Shown: positions 42,091-51,198 of the stretch, in pieces
Position numbering within the stretch: position 1 is the stretch's first letter
How the letters are laid out: each line of letters opens with the position of its first letter
Origin: Francisella halioticida
GTDB taxonomy: Bacteria > Pseudomonadota > Gammaproteobacteria > Francisellales > Francisellaceae
Length of the DNA stretch: 64,000 nt
Assembly: GCF_002211785.1 (NCBI RefSeq)
Contig: NZ_CP022132.1
Span: forward strand, 1,116,001 to 1,180,000
Direction: 5' to 3'
Notes under the pieces: model-generated
Database searches by the model: none
Told to the model about the DNA's origin: nothing
What the model saw: the letters and a program-made list of their open reading frames with translations, nothing else
Program-made: the position numbers and the translations under genes

Positions 42091-42905
42091 TATTTTTTCT
42101 CTAATCTTTCAACTAACTTTTTTGGAAAAGAATATTCTTTAAGTTTAACTGACCTTCTAAGTTTATTAACCTCTGAAGGGGTAAGCTCCAATGTTTTCCC
42201 TCTAGATATATATTTTGGTAAGATGATATTCCCAAATCTAACTCTAGTTAACCTACTAACTGTAGCACCTATAGCTTCAAACATCCTTCTGACTTCTCTA
42301 TTTTTACCTTCAGAGAGAGTTACATAATACCAAATATTTGCTCCTTCACCACCAGAGAACTTTATATTATTAAATTTAGCTACTCCATCTTCAAGCTTAA
42401 TACCCTCTTTAAGCTTCTTTATAGTTTCATCAGAAAGTTGTTCTCCATAAACCCTTACAGCATATTCTCTTTCTATTTCATAAGATGGATGCATTAATCT
42501 ATTAGCAAGATCTCCATCTGTAGTAAAAAGCAATAATCCTGTAGTACTTATATCTAAGCGTCCAACCATTATCCAGCGAGATTTTGCTAATTTTGGTAAA
42601 GAATCAAAGACTATCTTTCTATCTTTTTCATCTTTACTTGTACAGACTTCTCCCTCTCTTTTATGATATATAACAACTCTAGGTCTAGTCATTGGTTGAC
42701 CATATAAATGTAAAGCCTTGCCATCAAAGCTAATTTTATCTTTATCTGTAGCTTTATCACCTATAGTTGCAACCTTACCATTAACCCTTACTCTACATTG
42801 CTGAATAAACTCTTCTATTTTTCTTCTGGATCCAATACCGTATTTTGCTAGTATTTTTTGTAATCTTTCTGAAGTTTTTTCTTCGGATTTATTTAGTCTG
42901 CGCAT
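42090..42905 (-). CDS. rluB: 23S rRNA pseudouridine(2605) synthase RluB
   Basis: A 271-residue RsuA/RluB-family enzyme. The N-terminal S4 domain (RLQKILAKYGIGSRRKIEEFI) is followed by the catalytic region VGRLDISTTGLLLFTTDGDLANRLMHP with the active Asp, and ending GKNREVRRMFEAIG and VSRLTRVRFGN. It would modify helix 93 of 23S rRNA. It overlaps the pilF gene end by 17 bp, and holD-like starts at its stop; the order rlmN-pilF-rluB-holD-rimI looks like one operon. Confidence 0.93.
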   Translation of the reverse strand: MRRLNKSEEKTSERLQKILAKYGIGSRRKIEEFIQQCRVRVNGKVATIGDKATDKDKISFDGKALHLYGQPMTRPRVVIYHKREGEVCTSKDEKDRKIVFDSLPKLAKSRWIMVGRLDISTTGLLLFTTDGDLANRLMHPSYEIEREYAVRVYGEQLSDETIKKLKEGIKLEDGVAKFNNIKFSGGEGANIWYYVTLSEGKNREVRRMFEAIGATVSRLTRVRFGNIILPKYISRGKTLELTPSEVNKLRRSVKLKEYSFPKKLVERLEKK

Positions 42906-43803
42906 TCTTTATATCTCCCATATCAGCTTTTGAGAAGAACTGATTCATATCATCATCATTATAGTCACTAGAAGATAAAATAAGTTTAATCGTTGCAATC
43001 TCATTTTTATTATTAGCATATTCTGCTAGTTTAAGTCTTAATTCTAAGACTTTTCTATTATAAAAAAATTGGTTATCATTTTTCATACTATAAATAACTT
43101 TATAACATTTTGTATATTCTTTTTCCTCAAAATACATCTGTGCTAATTTTAGCTTAGCAGATCGATAATCTGTTCTAAATTTATTTGCTCTTACCATAAG
43201 TTTTAGAGCTTGAGCTTTGTTACCTTGCTTATATGCACACTCTGAATATAAAAATAATGTCTGAGCCATATTATCATTATTTGAAAGATAGAATGACCTA
43301 TCAAATAATTCTTCAGCTTGAGTGTACTGATTTTTATCTTTACATAAAAATTGAGCATAAAAATTTATAGCTTCAAAATTTTTGGAATGATCATCTACAG
43401 TATCTCTATAGTATTTTCCTGCAACAGAGTTTACACCTATATTTTGATAATAATATCCCGCAGCATAGCCAACAATTGCTAAATTATAACCATGATCTTT
43501 TTGTAAAGTCTCTGCACGAATAAGTTTCTCTTTTGCTCTATCTAGGTAGCCTTCACTAGTATAAGTAATGGCTAGCTCAGCATATAATTCTGCAGCTTTT
43601 TTATAATCTGCCTCTTTTTGAGTATTAATTGGAACTGTATATTCTGCTGTATTACCATCAACAATATCATTAGACTTGCTTTGGCTTTGTTGAGAATCTT
43701 GCTGCGTAGGAGGGTTATGAGTGCTTGACTCTGAACTTGCACATGCAGCTAAAGCACTTGCAAATATAACTAAGGTAACAATCTTTTTAAGATTAGTTTG
43801 CAT
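42889..43803 (-). CDS. pilF: Type IV pilus assembly lipoprotein PilF/PilW (TPR)
   Basis: A lipoprotein of about 304 residues (signal peptide with lipobox LAAC) built of about six TPR-like helix pairs (for example KAAELYAELAITYTSEGYLDRAKEKL). PilF carries the PilQ secretin to the outer membrane in type IV pilus systems. I chose ATG 43803, which has GGAG six bases upstream and gives a standard signal peptide; it overlaps the rlmN end by 11 bp. The rlmN-pilF pair is the conserved gammaproteobacterial arrangement. Confidence 0.88.
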   Translation of the reverse strand: MQTNLKKIVTLVIFASALAACASSESSTHNPPTQQDSQQSQSKSNDIVDGNTAEYTVPINTQKEADYKKAAELYAELAITYTSEGYLDRAKEKLIRAETLQKDHGYNLAIVGYAAGYYYQNIGVNSVAGKYYRDTVDDHSKNFEAINFYAQFLCKDKNQYTQAEELFDRSFYLSNNDNMAQTLFLYSECAYKQGNKAQALKLMVRANKFRTDYRSAKLKLAQMYFEEKEYTKCYKVIYSMKNDNQFFYNRKVLELRLKLAEYANNKNEIATIKLILSSSDYNDDDMNQFFSKADMGDIKNAQTK

Positions 43804-44905
43804 CGGTATCTCCAATCTTATTCAAATATCTTTCTTTTCTTTTTGTTTTATCCATCACATCACCAGCAAGCTGGCCACATGCCGCATCAATATCATCACC
43901 ACGAGTTTTTCTTATGGTAGCAACAAAACCCCTATTCTGTAAATACTCTTTAAATTTATGAATTCTATTACCACTAGGTTTCTTATAAGGGGTTCCTGGA
44001 TAAGGATTAAAAGGAATCAGGTTTATTTTAGCAGGAACCTCTCGAGATATTAATAACTCAACAAGCTCTTCTGCATCAAATAAATTATCATTAATTTCCT
44101 GCATCAATGTGTACTCAAAAGTTATATGTTTATGAGGACCTTTTTTAGCATATAACTTACATGCATCTAAAAGTTCATCAATATTGTATTTTCTATTAAT
44201 TGGTACGATTTCATTTCTAAGATTATCATTTGAAGCATGTAATGACACGGCTAATGATACTCCAGACTGCTCAAGTAAATCATATATTCTTGGCACAACT
44301 CCTGAAGTACTAAGAGTTACTTTACGTCGAGATAATCCATAAGCTAAATCATTCATCATAATATCCATAGCTGGAACAACATTCTCAAAATTCATTAATG
44401 GCTCACCCATACCCATCATAACTATATTTGTCACGCCAAAATCATGCTCACCATTATTTTTTGATAATGTTCTAGCTGCAATCCAAAGTTGAGATATTAC
44501 TTCTGCTGATGATAAGTTTCTATTAAATCCTTGCTTACCTGTTGAACAAAAGCTACAGTTCAATGTACAGCCAACCTGAGAAGACACGCATAAAGTTCCC
44601 CTACCTTCTTCAGGTATAAATACAGTCTCAACAGCGCTACCACCAACATCTATTAACCATTTATGTGTGCCATCCTTAGATACTTTACTAAATACAACTT
44701 TGGGAACTATTATTTCTGATTGTTGCTTTAATTTAGCACGTAAATTTTTTCCTAAGTCTGTCATGCAGTCAAAGTCTATAATGCCTTTTTTATGAATCCA
44801 CTTAAAGACTTGCCTAGCATGAAACTTTTTTTCACCGATAGAAACAAAAAAATCTTCTATAGCTTTTTGGTTAAAACCAAGTAAGTTTGTTTTCTCTTGT
44901 TGCAT
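43793..44905 (-). CDS. rlmN: Dual-specificity 23S rRNA/tRNA methyltransferase RlmN
   Basis: A 370-residue radical SAM enzyme. The cluster motif is CTLNCSFC within SSQVGCTLNCSFCSTGKQGF, and the catalytic cysteine for the methylthio pathway is near the C-terminus (DIDAACGQL). It methylates A2503 of 23S rRNA and A37 of some tRNAs. MGMGEPLMNFENV and the N-terminal helical RNA-binding domain are intact. It lies downstream of dnaB and just upstream of pilF. Confidence 0.97.
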   Translation of the reverse strand: MQQEKTNLLGFNQKAIEDFFVSIGEKKFHARQVFKWIHKKGIIDFDCMTDLGKNLRAKLKQQSEIIVPKVVFSKVSKDGTHKWLIDVGGSAVETVFIPEEGRGTLCVSSQVGCTLNCSFCSTGKQGFNRNLSSAEVISQLWIAARTLSKNNGEHDFGVTNIVMMGMGEPLMNFENVVPAMDIMMNDLAYGLSRRKVTLSTSGVVPRIYDLLEQSGVSLAVSLHASNDNLRNEIVPINRKYNIDELLDACKLYAKKGPHKHITFEYTLMQEINDNLFDAEELVELLISREVPAKINLIPFNPYPGTPYKKPSGNRIHKFKEYLQNRGFVATIRKTRGDDIDAACGQLAGDVMDKTKRKERYLNKIGDTDAN

Positions 44906-44934
44906 AAAATATCTCTTTAAAATCTTTTAAAAGG

Positions 44935-46323
44935 CTATTCATTATAGCCAATATCACCTGGCAAAATATTATCATTTTCATTAGTCAAATTAGCAAAGCT
45001 AGCAAACTGTCCATCAAACCTTACATGAACAGCACCTATAGGTCCATTACGCTGTTTACCAATAATTATTTCACCTAGATTTTTATTATCTTCTTTATTT
45101 TTATTATAAACTTCGTCTCTATAAATAAACATAATCAAGTCAGCATCCTGCTCAATTGCACCAGATTCTCTTAAATCTGACATTATTGGTCGCTTATCTT
45201 GACGTTTTTCAAGATCTCTGCTTAGCTGTGATAATGCTATAACTGGTATATCAAGCTCTTTAGCAAGAGCTTTTAATGATCTTGAAATTTCAGAAACCTC
45301 AAGAGTTCTATTTGTCTCGTATCCTGGTATTTTCATAAGCTGAAGATAGTCTATCAAAATCATCGATAGACCATCATGCTCATTATATAATCTACGAGCT
45401 CTAGAACGCATTTCTGCTGGAGTTAAACTAGATGTATCATCTATATACAAAGGCATATCACTAAGATCTTTCATTGCCTTTGTAATTTTAACCCAGTGTG
45501 CATCATTTAAACGATTACATTCTTTTAGAAGATTCATCTCAACACGAGCTTGACTTGCCAGCATTCTTGTCACAATATCCTCCGAAGGCATCTCTAAACT
45601 AAAAACTAGTACAGGCTTTTCGGAAATTTTTGCAATATTTTGAGCAACATTAATACCAAGTACAGTTTTACCCATAGATGGTCTAGCTGCTATGATACCT
45701 AAATTAGCTCTTTGCAAACCAGAGGTCATTTTATCTAAATCAATGAAGCCTGTTGAAGCTCCTGTTAAACCAGTCCCTGCATCAACTATTGCACTCATAC
45801 GATCAATAAGTTTTGGAATAACTGTTTTTATAGATTCAGGACCCTTAGTAAGAGTTTCTCTTTCTTTAGCAATATCTAGAATTCTGCTTTCAGCATAATC
45901 AATCACTTCATCAGGATTTTTTGAGGCAGATGAATATATTTTTTGAACTATATCATTGACACTATTTTGTAAGCTTCTAAGTTTGGCTTTATCTTTAACG
46001 ATATTCGCATATGTCTTGATATTTGATACTGATGGTGTATTTGCAGCTAAATCAACAATATAAGCTTCACCACCGGCCTCATTAAGCACGCCTTCAGTAG
46101 CAAGATATTCACTTAAAATTAAGACATCAAAAGGTGTATTTGCTTGATTAAGAATATTAATTTGCTCATAAATAATTCTATGCTTTTTATCAAAGAAATC
46201 TTCTTTTAAAAGCAAATCTTCAACCAATTCTATATTTTGATTATTTAAGAGAATATTTCCTAAGATAGCCTTCTCTGCTTCAAGTGAATAAGTAGTTTCA
46301 GCAGCTTTAAATTGATAATCCAT
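44935..46323 (-). CDS. dnaB: Replicative DNA helicase DnaB
   Basis: The helicase of about 462 residues has an N-terminal primase-binding domain (SLEAEKAILGNILLNN), a linker helix and a RecA-like motor with Walker A ARPSMGKTVLG, IDYLQLM (Walker B) and SDLRESGAIEQDADLI. I chose ATG 46323 because the longer frame begins within the terminator hairpin at 46354-46380. A DciA-like loader candidate lies at 7667. It follows the ribosomal rpsF-rpsR-rplI genes, as in many bacteria, but with a terminator between them. Confidence 0.96.
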   Translation of the reverse strand: MDYQFKAAETTYSLEAEKAILGNILLNNQNIELVEDLLLKEDFFDKKHRIIYEQINILNQANTPFDVLILSEYLATEGVLNEAGGEAYIVDLAANTPSVSNIKTYANIVKDKAKLRSLQNSVNDIVQKIYSSASKNPDEVIDYAESRILDIAKERETLTKGPESIKTVIPKLIDRMSAIVDAGTGLTGASTGFIDLDKMTSGLQRANLGIIAARPSMGKTVLGINVAQNIAKISEKPVLVFSLEMPSEDIVTRMLASQARVEMNLLKECNRLNDAHWVKITKAMKDLSDMPLYIDDTSSLTPAEMRSRARRLYNEHDGLSMILIDYLQLMKIPGYETNRTLEVSEISRSLKALAKELDIPVIALSQLSRDLEKRQDKRPIMSDLRESGAIEQDADLIMFIYRDEVYNKNKEDNKNLGEIIIGKQRNGPIGAVHVRFDGQFASFANLTNENDNILPGDIGYNE

Positions 46324-46353
46324 AGACTTCAAAAACCTTTTTTGCAAATACAA

Positions 46354-46380
46354 AAAAACCATGCCTAACACATGGTTTTT
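46354..46380 (-). terminator. Rho-independent terminator between rplI and dnaB
   Basis: AAAAACCATG and CATGGTTTTT form a 10-bp perfect stem around the 7-base loop CCTAACA, ending in a T run on either strand. It lies 42-68 bp past the rplI stop and just ahead of dnaB. It would end most rpsF-rpsR-rplI transcripts and reduce read-through into dnaB. Confidence 0.85.
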
Positions 46381-46421
46381 ATATTTATCAAGATATATGT
46401 GTTAATTAGACTATTATAGAA

Positions 46422-46877
46422 CTAACTTTGCATAGCTACAACATTTACTTTAATATCTGCATCTACATCTGTGTAAACATGAATTGATAATTCAAATTCA
46501 CCTGTAGTTCTAATAACACCCTCTGGCATACGTACTTGGCTCTTTTCAATTTCTTTACCAGATTCTTTTGAAATGATCTCAGCAACTTCCACAGTACCTA
46601 CTGACCCAAATAACTTACCACCATCTCCAGCTTGAGCCTCAATAGTATAAACTTTATCCTTAATAGAATCTGCTGTAGCAACTGCTGCATCAAATCTAGC
46701 TTTTTCTGCTTTTTCTAACTCAGCTTTTTGTGCTTCAAAAACTTCAATATTTATTTTTGTAGCTTGAACAGCCTTACCAAAAGGAATAAGGAAGTTTCTA
46801 GCATAACCAGGTTTTACATTTACGATATCACCTAATACGCCAAGATTTTCAACTTTTTCTTTTAAAATAACTTGCAT
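46422..46877 (-). CDS. rplI: 50S ribosomal protein L9
   Basis: The protein of 151 residues starts [30 protein letters not shown], the L9 signature N-domain, followed by the long central helix and the C-domain with [11 protein letters not shown] chose ATG 46877, which has GGAGG about eight bases upstream and matches the family N-terminus, over upstream alternatives. It is the last gene of the rpsF-rpsR-rplI operon. Confidence 0.97.
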   Translation of the reverse strand: MQVILKEKVENLGVLGDIVNVKPGYARNFLIPFGKAVQATKINIEVFEAQKAELEKAEKARFDAAVATADSIKDKVYTIEAQAGDGGKLFGSVGTVEVAEIISKESGKEIEKSQVRMPEGVIRTTGEFELSIHVYTDVDADIKVNVVAMQS

Positions 46878-46895
46878 TGTAATCAACCTCCAGTA

Positions 46896-47114
46896 TTAGT
46901 TAAAGTGACGATCACAGTATGGTAATAATGCTAAGAACCTAGCTCTTTTAATAGCTGTAGACAATTGTCTTTGATACTTAGCTGATGTACCTGTTACACG
47001 ACTAGGAACAATCTTACCAGTTTCAGTAATATAAGCTTTTAACTTATTTACATCTTTATAATCAATTTCTTTTACACCTTCAACAGTGAAACGGCAAACT
47101 TTACGACGACTCAT
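46896..47114 (-). CDS. rpsR: 30S ribosomal protein S18
   Basis: A 72-residue basic protein with the S18 pattern [23 protein letters not shown] and [21 protein letters not shown]18 pairs with S6 on the 30S platform. The residue after the initiator Met is Ser rather than Ala, so RimI (present at 41256) may act differently on its N-terminus than in E. coli. Confidence 0.98.
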   Translation of the reverse strand: MSRRKVCRFTVEGVKEIDYKDVNKLKAYITETGKIVPSRVTGTSAKYQRQLSTAIKRARFLALLPYCDRHFN

Positions 47115-47130
47115 TTTTGATATACCTCTA

Positions 47131-47466
47131 TTAAATTACTTCTTTTTCATTTGATTGCATCATTATAGATAGCTCTACCACAGCTTCTTTTTGCGAGATC
47201 ACTAAACGACGTAATATAGCATCGTTATATTTTAAAGAGTCTTGAAGCTTTTCTAATGACTCAGTACCACACTCAACATTAAATAATACATAGTGTGCTT
47301 TGTGAAGTTTCTCTATAGGGTAAGCTAATTGACGACGTCCCCAATCTTCAAATCTATGAATTTTTCCACCTTTCTCTTCAATAATGCCACGGTATTTATT
47401 AAGCATTGTTTCTAGCTGATCTGATTGATCAGGGTGAATCATTAAAACGATTTCATAATGTTTCAT
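47131..47466 (-). CDS. rpsF: 30S ribosomal protein S6
   Basis: A 111-residue S6 protein with [17 protein letters not shown] and the signature [25 protein letters not shown]. It is the first gene of the rpsF-rpsR-rplI operon and has a canonical promoter at 47556-47584. It forms a heterodimer with S18 in the 30S platform. A short acidic/neutral tail ends the protein. Confidence 0.98.
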   Translation of the reverse strand: MKHYEIVLMIHPDQSDQLETMLNKYRGIIEEKGGKIHRFEDWGRRQLAYPIEKLHKAHYVLFNVECGTESLEKLQDSLKYNDAILRRLVISQKEAVVELSIMMQSNEKEVI

Positions 47467-47555
47467 TTTATAAACTCCTTACGGTTTATCATTTTTTAGG
47501 TTTTTTACTGATAAGCTATGCAGTTACTTACATACATAGCAAAGAGCAAGAAAGG

Positions 47556-47584
47556 ATTATACTGATATTTAATGATAAAATCAA
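47556..47584 (-). promoter_or_regulatory. Sigma-70 promoter for rpsF-rpsR-rplI
   Basis: On the minus strand a perfect TATAAT (47556-47561) lies exactly 17 bp from TTGATT (47579-47584). The start codon of rpsF is about 90 bp downstream. Confidence 0.8.
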
Positions 47585-47903
47585 TTTATATTTCTAACTA
47601 GAGCCTTTTTTTTAAAAGAAGTTTTTAGAGAATAGTTTTTGATTTTTATATCACCGAATAATAAATTTTGTTTAATTAAAATAATAAAAAATACTTCACG
47701 AAATTATATCTTCTGTATTGACACCTAGATAAAGAGTAATCAGCAATTTTTATACCACTAAACCCTTCTTAATTGAATATCCCCTATTGACAGCGTTCTC
47801 AACATTAAAATAGTTTCTGCTAATAATACGCAGTAAAACAGTTTAAAATAAAATACCTAATAAATAATATTGTATCATCAAGTAATATATAAAAACTATT
47901 GTA
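47585..47903. other. Intergenic stretch with no recognised gene
   Basis: About 320 bp of AT-rich sequence between the rpsF promoter and the frameshifted lipoprotein gene. I see no ORF of note, RNA gene or repeat. It may hold a promoter for the rightward gene but no clear -35/-10 pair stands out. Confidence 0.5.
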
Positions 47904-48295
47904 ATGAATATACAAGGATTAAGCATAAGAACTTTAATAAAAACACTGTTAATTACTACAGTAATTGTAACGTTAATAACTAGTTGTTATTCAAGCAAAA
48001 CTACAACTCAAATAAATCCAAAATGGTTGGTACAAATTCTGGAACTTATACTCCAAAATATTTATCTGTTCCAGAATATAAAAAATGCTTAGAAGTATAT
48101 AGTTTTGGATCTTGGAAAGGTTATTGTCTTCCTAATAAAATCAAAAATCACTGCCCTACTTCATCATTCAATAAACTAAAACAACTTGACTTATTAAATT
48201 GTCAAGAAGATGATAAAACTATTAAAAATATTCCTTTAGAACCTGGACCTGTTATAGTTATAAATGGCAAACCTATTGATACATCAGTTAAATAA
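47904..48295 (+). pseudogene. Small Cys-containing lipoprotein, frameshifted
   Basis: Frame one from 47904 gives a signal peptide with lipobox LITSC and a short polar stretch up to INPK. The rest, MVGTNSGTYTPKYLSVPEYKK...CLPNKIKNHCP...LLNCQ, is in another frame and has a consistent set of four cysteines. One extra A in the run at about 48020-48023 would join them. The original protein would be about 130 residues. No family is recognised. Whether this is a real mutation or a homopolymer read error is open. Confidence 0.7.
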
Positions 48296-48377
48296 AAATA
48301 ACTCTAATCTAGAAACTTCCCTTCTTTTTTGCTTTGCAGTAATATACTTGTAAAATTTATACTTTAGGGTATCAATC

Positions 48378-49077
48378 ATGAAAAAAACTGCTTTAATTAC
48401 AGGTGCTACAAAAGGTATTGGTTTAGAAACAAGTATTTATCTAGCTAAGTTAAAATGGAATGTTATAGGTATAGCTCGTGATTTTAAAAAAGACTTTCCA
48501 GGAACTCTTATTAAATGTGATTTATCTAATCGTGACCAAACACAGCTAATTTTAGAAGAAATTAAAGAAAAATATGATTCTCAAATGCAATAATTAATAA
48601 CGTTGATATCGTATTACCCCAACCTTTAGAAGATATATCCCTCGATTCGATAGATAAAGTTTATGACTTAAATGTCAGAACAGCCATTCAAATTGCTCAG
48701 TTTTTTTCACCAGCAATGAAATTAGCAAAATGGGGGCGTATTATAATGCTAGCAGAACAATTTATGGTGTTAAAGATCGTACAAGCTATGCTGCTGCAAA
48801 GTCTGCTTTAGTCGGATGTACAAAAACGCGGGCTTTAGAATTAGCTAAATATGGAATATGTGTAAATGCAATAGCTCCTGGACCAATAGAAACAGATTTA
48901 TTTAGAGAAAAAAGGCCTATTGGTAGTGATGCCGAAAAAGCTGTTTTAAATACTATTCCCATGGAACGTATTGGTCATCCCATTGAAATGGCTGCAACGA
49001 TATCTTTTTTACTATCTAATCATGCAAGCTATATAACTGGGCAAGTAATTTCTGTTGATGGAGGCGGAAGCTTATAA
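48378..49077 (+). pseudogene. Short-chain dehydrogenase/reductase, two frameshifts
   Basis: Three consecutive frames form one SDR of about 232 residues. The first (48378 to about 48588) has the NAD(P) motif TGATKGIG. The second (about 48585-48745) has NNVDIV and NVRTAIQIA. The third (to 49077) has the catalytic Y-x-x-x-K in TSYAAAKSAL and NAIAPGPIETD. The frame changes near 48588 and near 48741-48745 (a missing A in TATAATG). FabG-like length and order are evident; the substrate is not. The chain cannot be translated as it stands. Confidence 0.88.
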
Positions 49078-49098
49078 AATATTACTTTTAATAGTTTT

Positions 49099-49776
49099 CT
49101 ACCTCTCAATTAAACTTATGCTAGCTTTATACTCTCTTAAATAATCAAATAAGTTCGTATTTAAAAAATATCCATTTTTTATAAAATCACTAAAGCTAGA
49201 AGTATCTAGAACATTAATATTTGTAACATCAAAATATAAGCCTATTCCTAAACTTTTAATTACAGCTTCTTTAATATTAAAAACATTAAAGAAAAAATTT
49301 AATTTATCAGTTTCTCTTATAAGCTTATTATAATAAGATATTTCTTTAGGGTGCATTATTATATTTCTTAAGTCTTGATGATTAATTTTAGTATCTATAA
49401 ACTCAATATCTACACCGATATTATACTTATCACTAATTGCTACTACCACATAACATTCGGAGTAAGATATGCTAAAATCAATATTTTCATTAGCTTCTAG
49501 AAAGGGTTTTTGATACTGACCATACTTCAATCCAAAGTTATCTATTTGATATTTAAACTTCAAATAATTGTATAAAAAACTACGTGCTAATAGCCTTTTA
49601 TTTCTATCCTTTTCAAATTTATATTTTTTGATTGCCAAAATTTGACTGTTTGGAATAGTATCTAAATCTATCTGATTAATATTCTCAGCTATATTTAGTA
49701 AAAAAATATTAGTAGATTTTAGACTATATTCATCAAATTTAAATTTAGAAATCACATTAAAATACAAACTATACAA
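49099..49776 (-). CDS. 4'-phosphopantetheinyl transferase (Sfp/AcpT type)
   Basis: A 225-residue protein of the Sfp-type superfamily. Residues IDFSISYSECYVVVAI and NIGVDIEFID carry the Mg2+-binding D-x-E of the G-x-D-x-E motif, and FNIKEAVIKSLGIG is the conserved (W/F)-x-x-K-E-A-x-x-K motif. It moves phosphopantetheine from CoA to a carrier protein. No carrier-protein, NRPS or PKS gene is seen in the window, so the target may be ordinary ACP. It is convergent with the SDR pseudogene. Confidence 0.85.
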   Translation of the reverse strand: MYSLYFNVISKFKFDEYSLKSTNIFLLNIAENINQIDLDTIPNSQILAIKKYKFEKDRNKRLLARSFLYNYLKFKYQIDNFGLKYGQYQKPFLEANENIDFSISYSECYVVVAISDKYNIGVDIEFIDTKINHQDLRNIIMHPKEISYYNKLIRETDKLNFFFNVFNIKEAVIKSLGIGLYFDVTNINVLDTSSFSDFIKNGYFLNTNLFDYLREYKASISLIER

Positions 49777-49824
49777 GATAGAAGTATTTTAATTAAAACA
49801 CTTACTTAAGAAAAGAATAATTTG

Positions 49825-50982
49825 TTATAAACTCATCTCTAAAATTTTTCTTGTATCTTCTAGAGTAATATCTTGATGCTCGCCTAAAGCATTCATTCCA
49901 TTAGTTTCAAGGCTTTTTACTATTTTGTCAAACTGGTCAGAATTAAAGTTATAAGAAACTAGTCTAGTAGGGTTACCCATTTTCTCAAAAAACTCTACTG
50001 TTTTTATTATAGCTATATCTATTTTTTCATCTTTACTAACTGACCTAGGGACGCCCCAAACTCTTTCAGCATATTGGGCTATCTTATCACCCTTTCTATC
50101 TCTTTTATGTTGCATAATACTCGGTAAAATTATAGCAAGAGTCTGAGCATGATCTAAACCATAAAAAGTTGTCAATTCATGACCAATCATATGCGTTGAC
50201 CAATCCATAGCAACTCCCCTAGAAATTACAGAATTAAGTGCCATAGTTGCTGACCACATTATGTTTGCTCTTACATCATAGTCATCTGGATTATGAATAA
50301 CTTTTCCACCTTCTTCAATAAGAGTTAGTAATATTGCTTCTGCAAATCTATCTTGTAAAGGAGCATTTTGTGGGAATGTTAGGTATTGCTCGATAACGTG
50401 TACAAAAGCATCAACAACACCATTTGCAACTTGACGAGCTGGCAAAGTATATGTAACTTCGGGATCTAATATTGAAAATTTAGGAAAAACTTTCTCATTC
50501 ATAAAAGCTCGCTTTTTATCTATTTCTCTTCTTGAGATAACTGCTGCTGCATTCATTTCAGATCCGGTAGCTGGAATAGTTAATACCGTACCAAAGTCAA
50601 CAGTTTCTTTAATCTCAGCCCCTTTAGCTAGAATATCCCACGGCTGACCATCAAATTTAACTGCCGCAGAAATAAATTTAGTTGCATCTATTACAGAACC
50701 TCCGCCAACTGCTAGTATAAAATCTATATTATTTTCTTTTATATATTCTACAGCTTTCATACAAGTTTCATATTCAGGGTTTGGCTCTATTCCTGAAAAC
50801 TCATACGTATTATGATCAGTTAAAGCATTTTTTACCTGCTGATAAACCCCATTTTTCTTGATACTTCCCCCACCATATATTATTAAGATTTTTTTATCTT
50901 TACTGATAGCTTCAGCTACTTTAGCAATTTCTCCCTTACCAAAGAAGATCTTCACTGGATTATAATATTCAAAATTTTGCAT
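49825..50982 (-). CDS. Iron-containing alcohol dehydrogenase (YqhD/BDH-like)
   Basis: A 385-residue group III alcohol dehydrogenase. GGGSIKKNG and AVGGGSVIDATKFIS bind NADP(H), and the metal-site residues lie in the segments DAFVHVIEQYL and HMIGHELTTFYGLDHAQTLAI (three His). Its N-terminus (MQNFEYYNPVKIFFGKGEI) resembles butanol dehydrogenase/YqhD, which reduces aldehydes with NADPH. The gene looks intact. It lies just before the split nitrilase region, on the minus strand. Confidence 0.92.
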   Translation of the reverse strand: MQNFEYYNPVKIFFGKGEIAKVAEAISKDKKILIIYGGGSIKKNGVYQQVKNALTDHNTYEFSGIEPNPEYETCMKAVEYIKENNIDFILAVGGGSVIDATKFISAAVKFDGQPWDILAKGAEIKETVDFGTVLTIPATGSEMNAAAVISRREIDKKRAFMNEKVFPKFSILDPEVTYTLPARQVANGVVDAFVHVIEQYLTFPQNAPLQDRFAEAILLTLIEEGGKVIHNPDDYDVRANIMWSATMALNSVISRGVAMDWSTHMIGHELTTFYGLDHAQTLAIILPSIMQHKRDRKGDKIAQYAERVWGVPRSVSKDEKIDIAIIKTVEFFEKMGNPTRLVSYNFNSDQFDKIVKSLETNGMNALGEHQDITLEDTRKILEMSL

Positions 50983-51099
50983 TATATTGTTACCTTTTTT
51001 TACTAATCTTCTAACAGTATATTTTTTTAAAACAAAAATAAATTTCTACTATATATTTATTATTTTAAAAGTATAATTTTTATAAAAAGATTTTCTAAA

Positions 51100-51198
51100 A
51101 TGATAAAAAATATAAAATATCTTCTATTGCTTATAGTATTTGTAAGCTTTGGATATAGTCAAACAATAAATGTTGCTGCTGTTCAGATGCTTATTAAG
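51100..51198 (+). pseudogene. 5' fragment of a nitrilase-family gene, cut by an IS
   Basis: A 33-codon segment (ATG 51100) encodes a signal peptide (KYLLLLIVFVSFGYSQ) and the nitrilase-superfamily start strand INVAAVQM, ending LIK. The last codon AAG is immediately followed by the IS end at 51199. The rest of the gene lies at 53694-54518 on the other strand and begins with the same AAG triplet at the other IS copy. Rejoined through one AAG, the frame is continuous: AAVQMLIK then QQSFDQFAKN. Confidence 0.85.
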
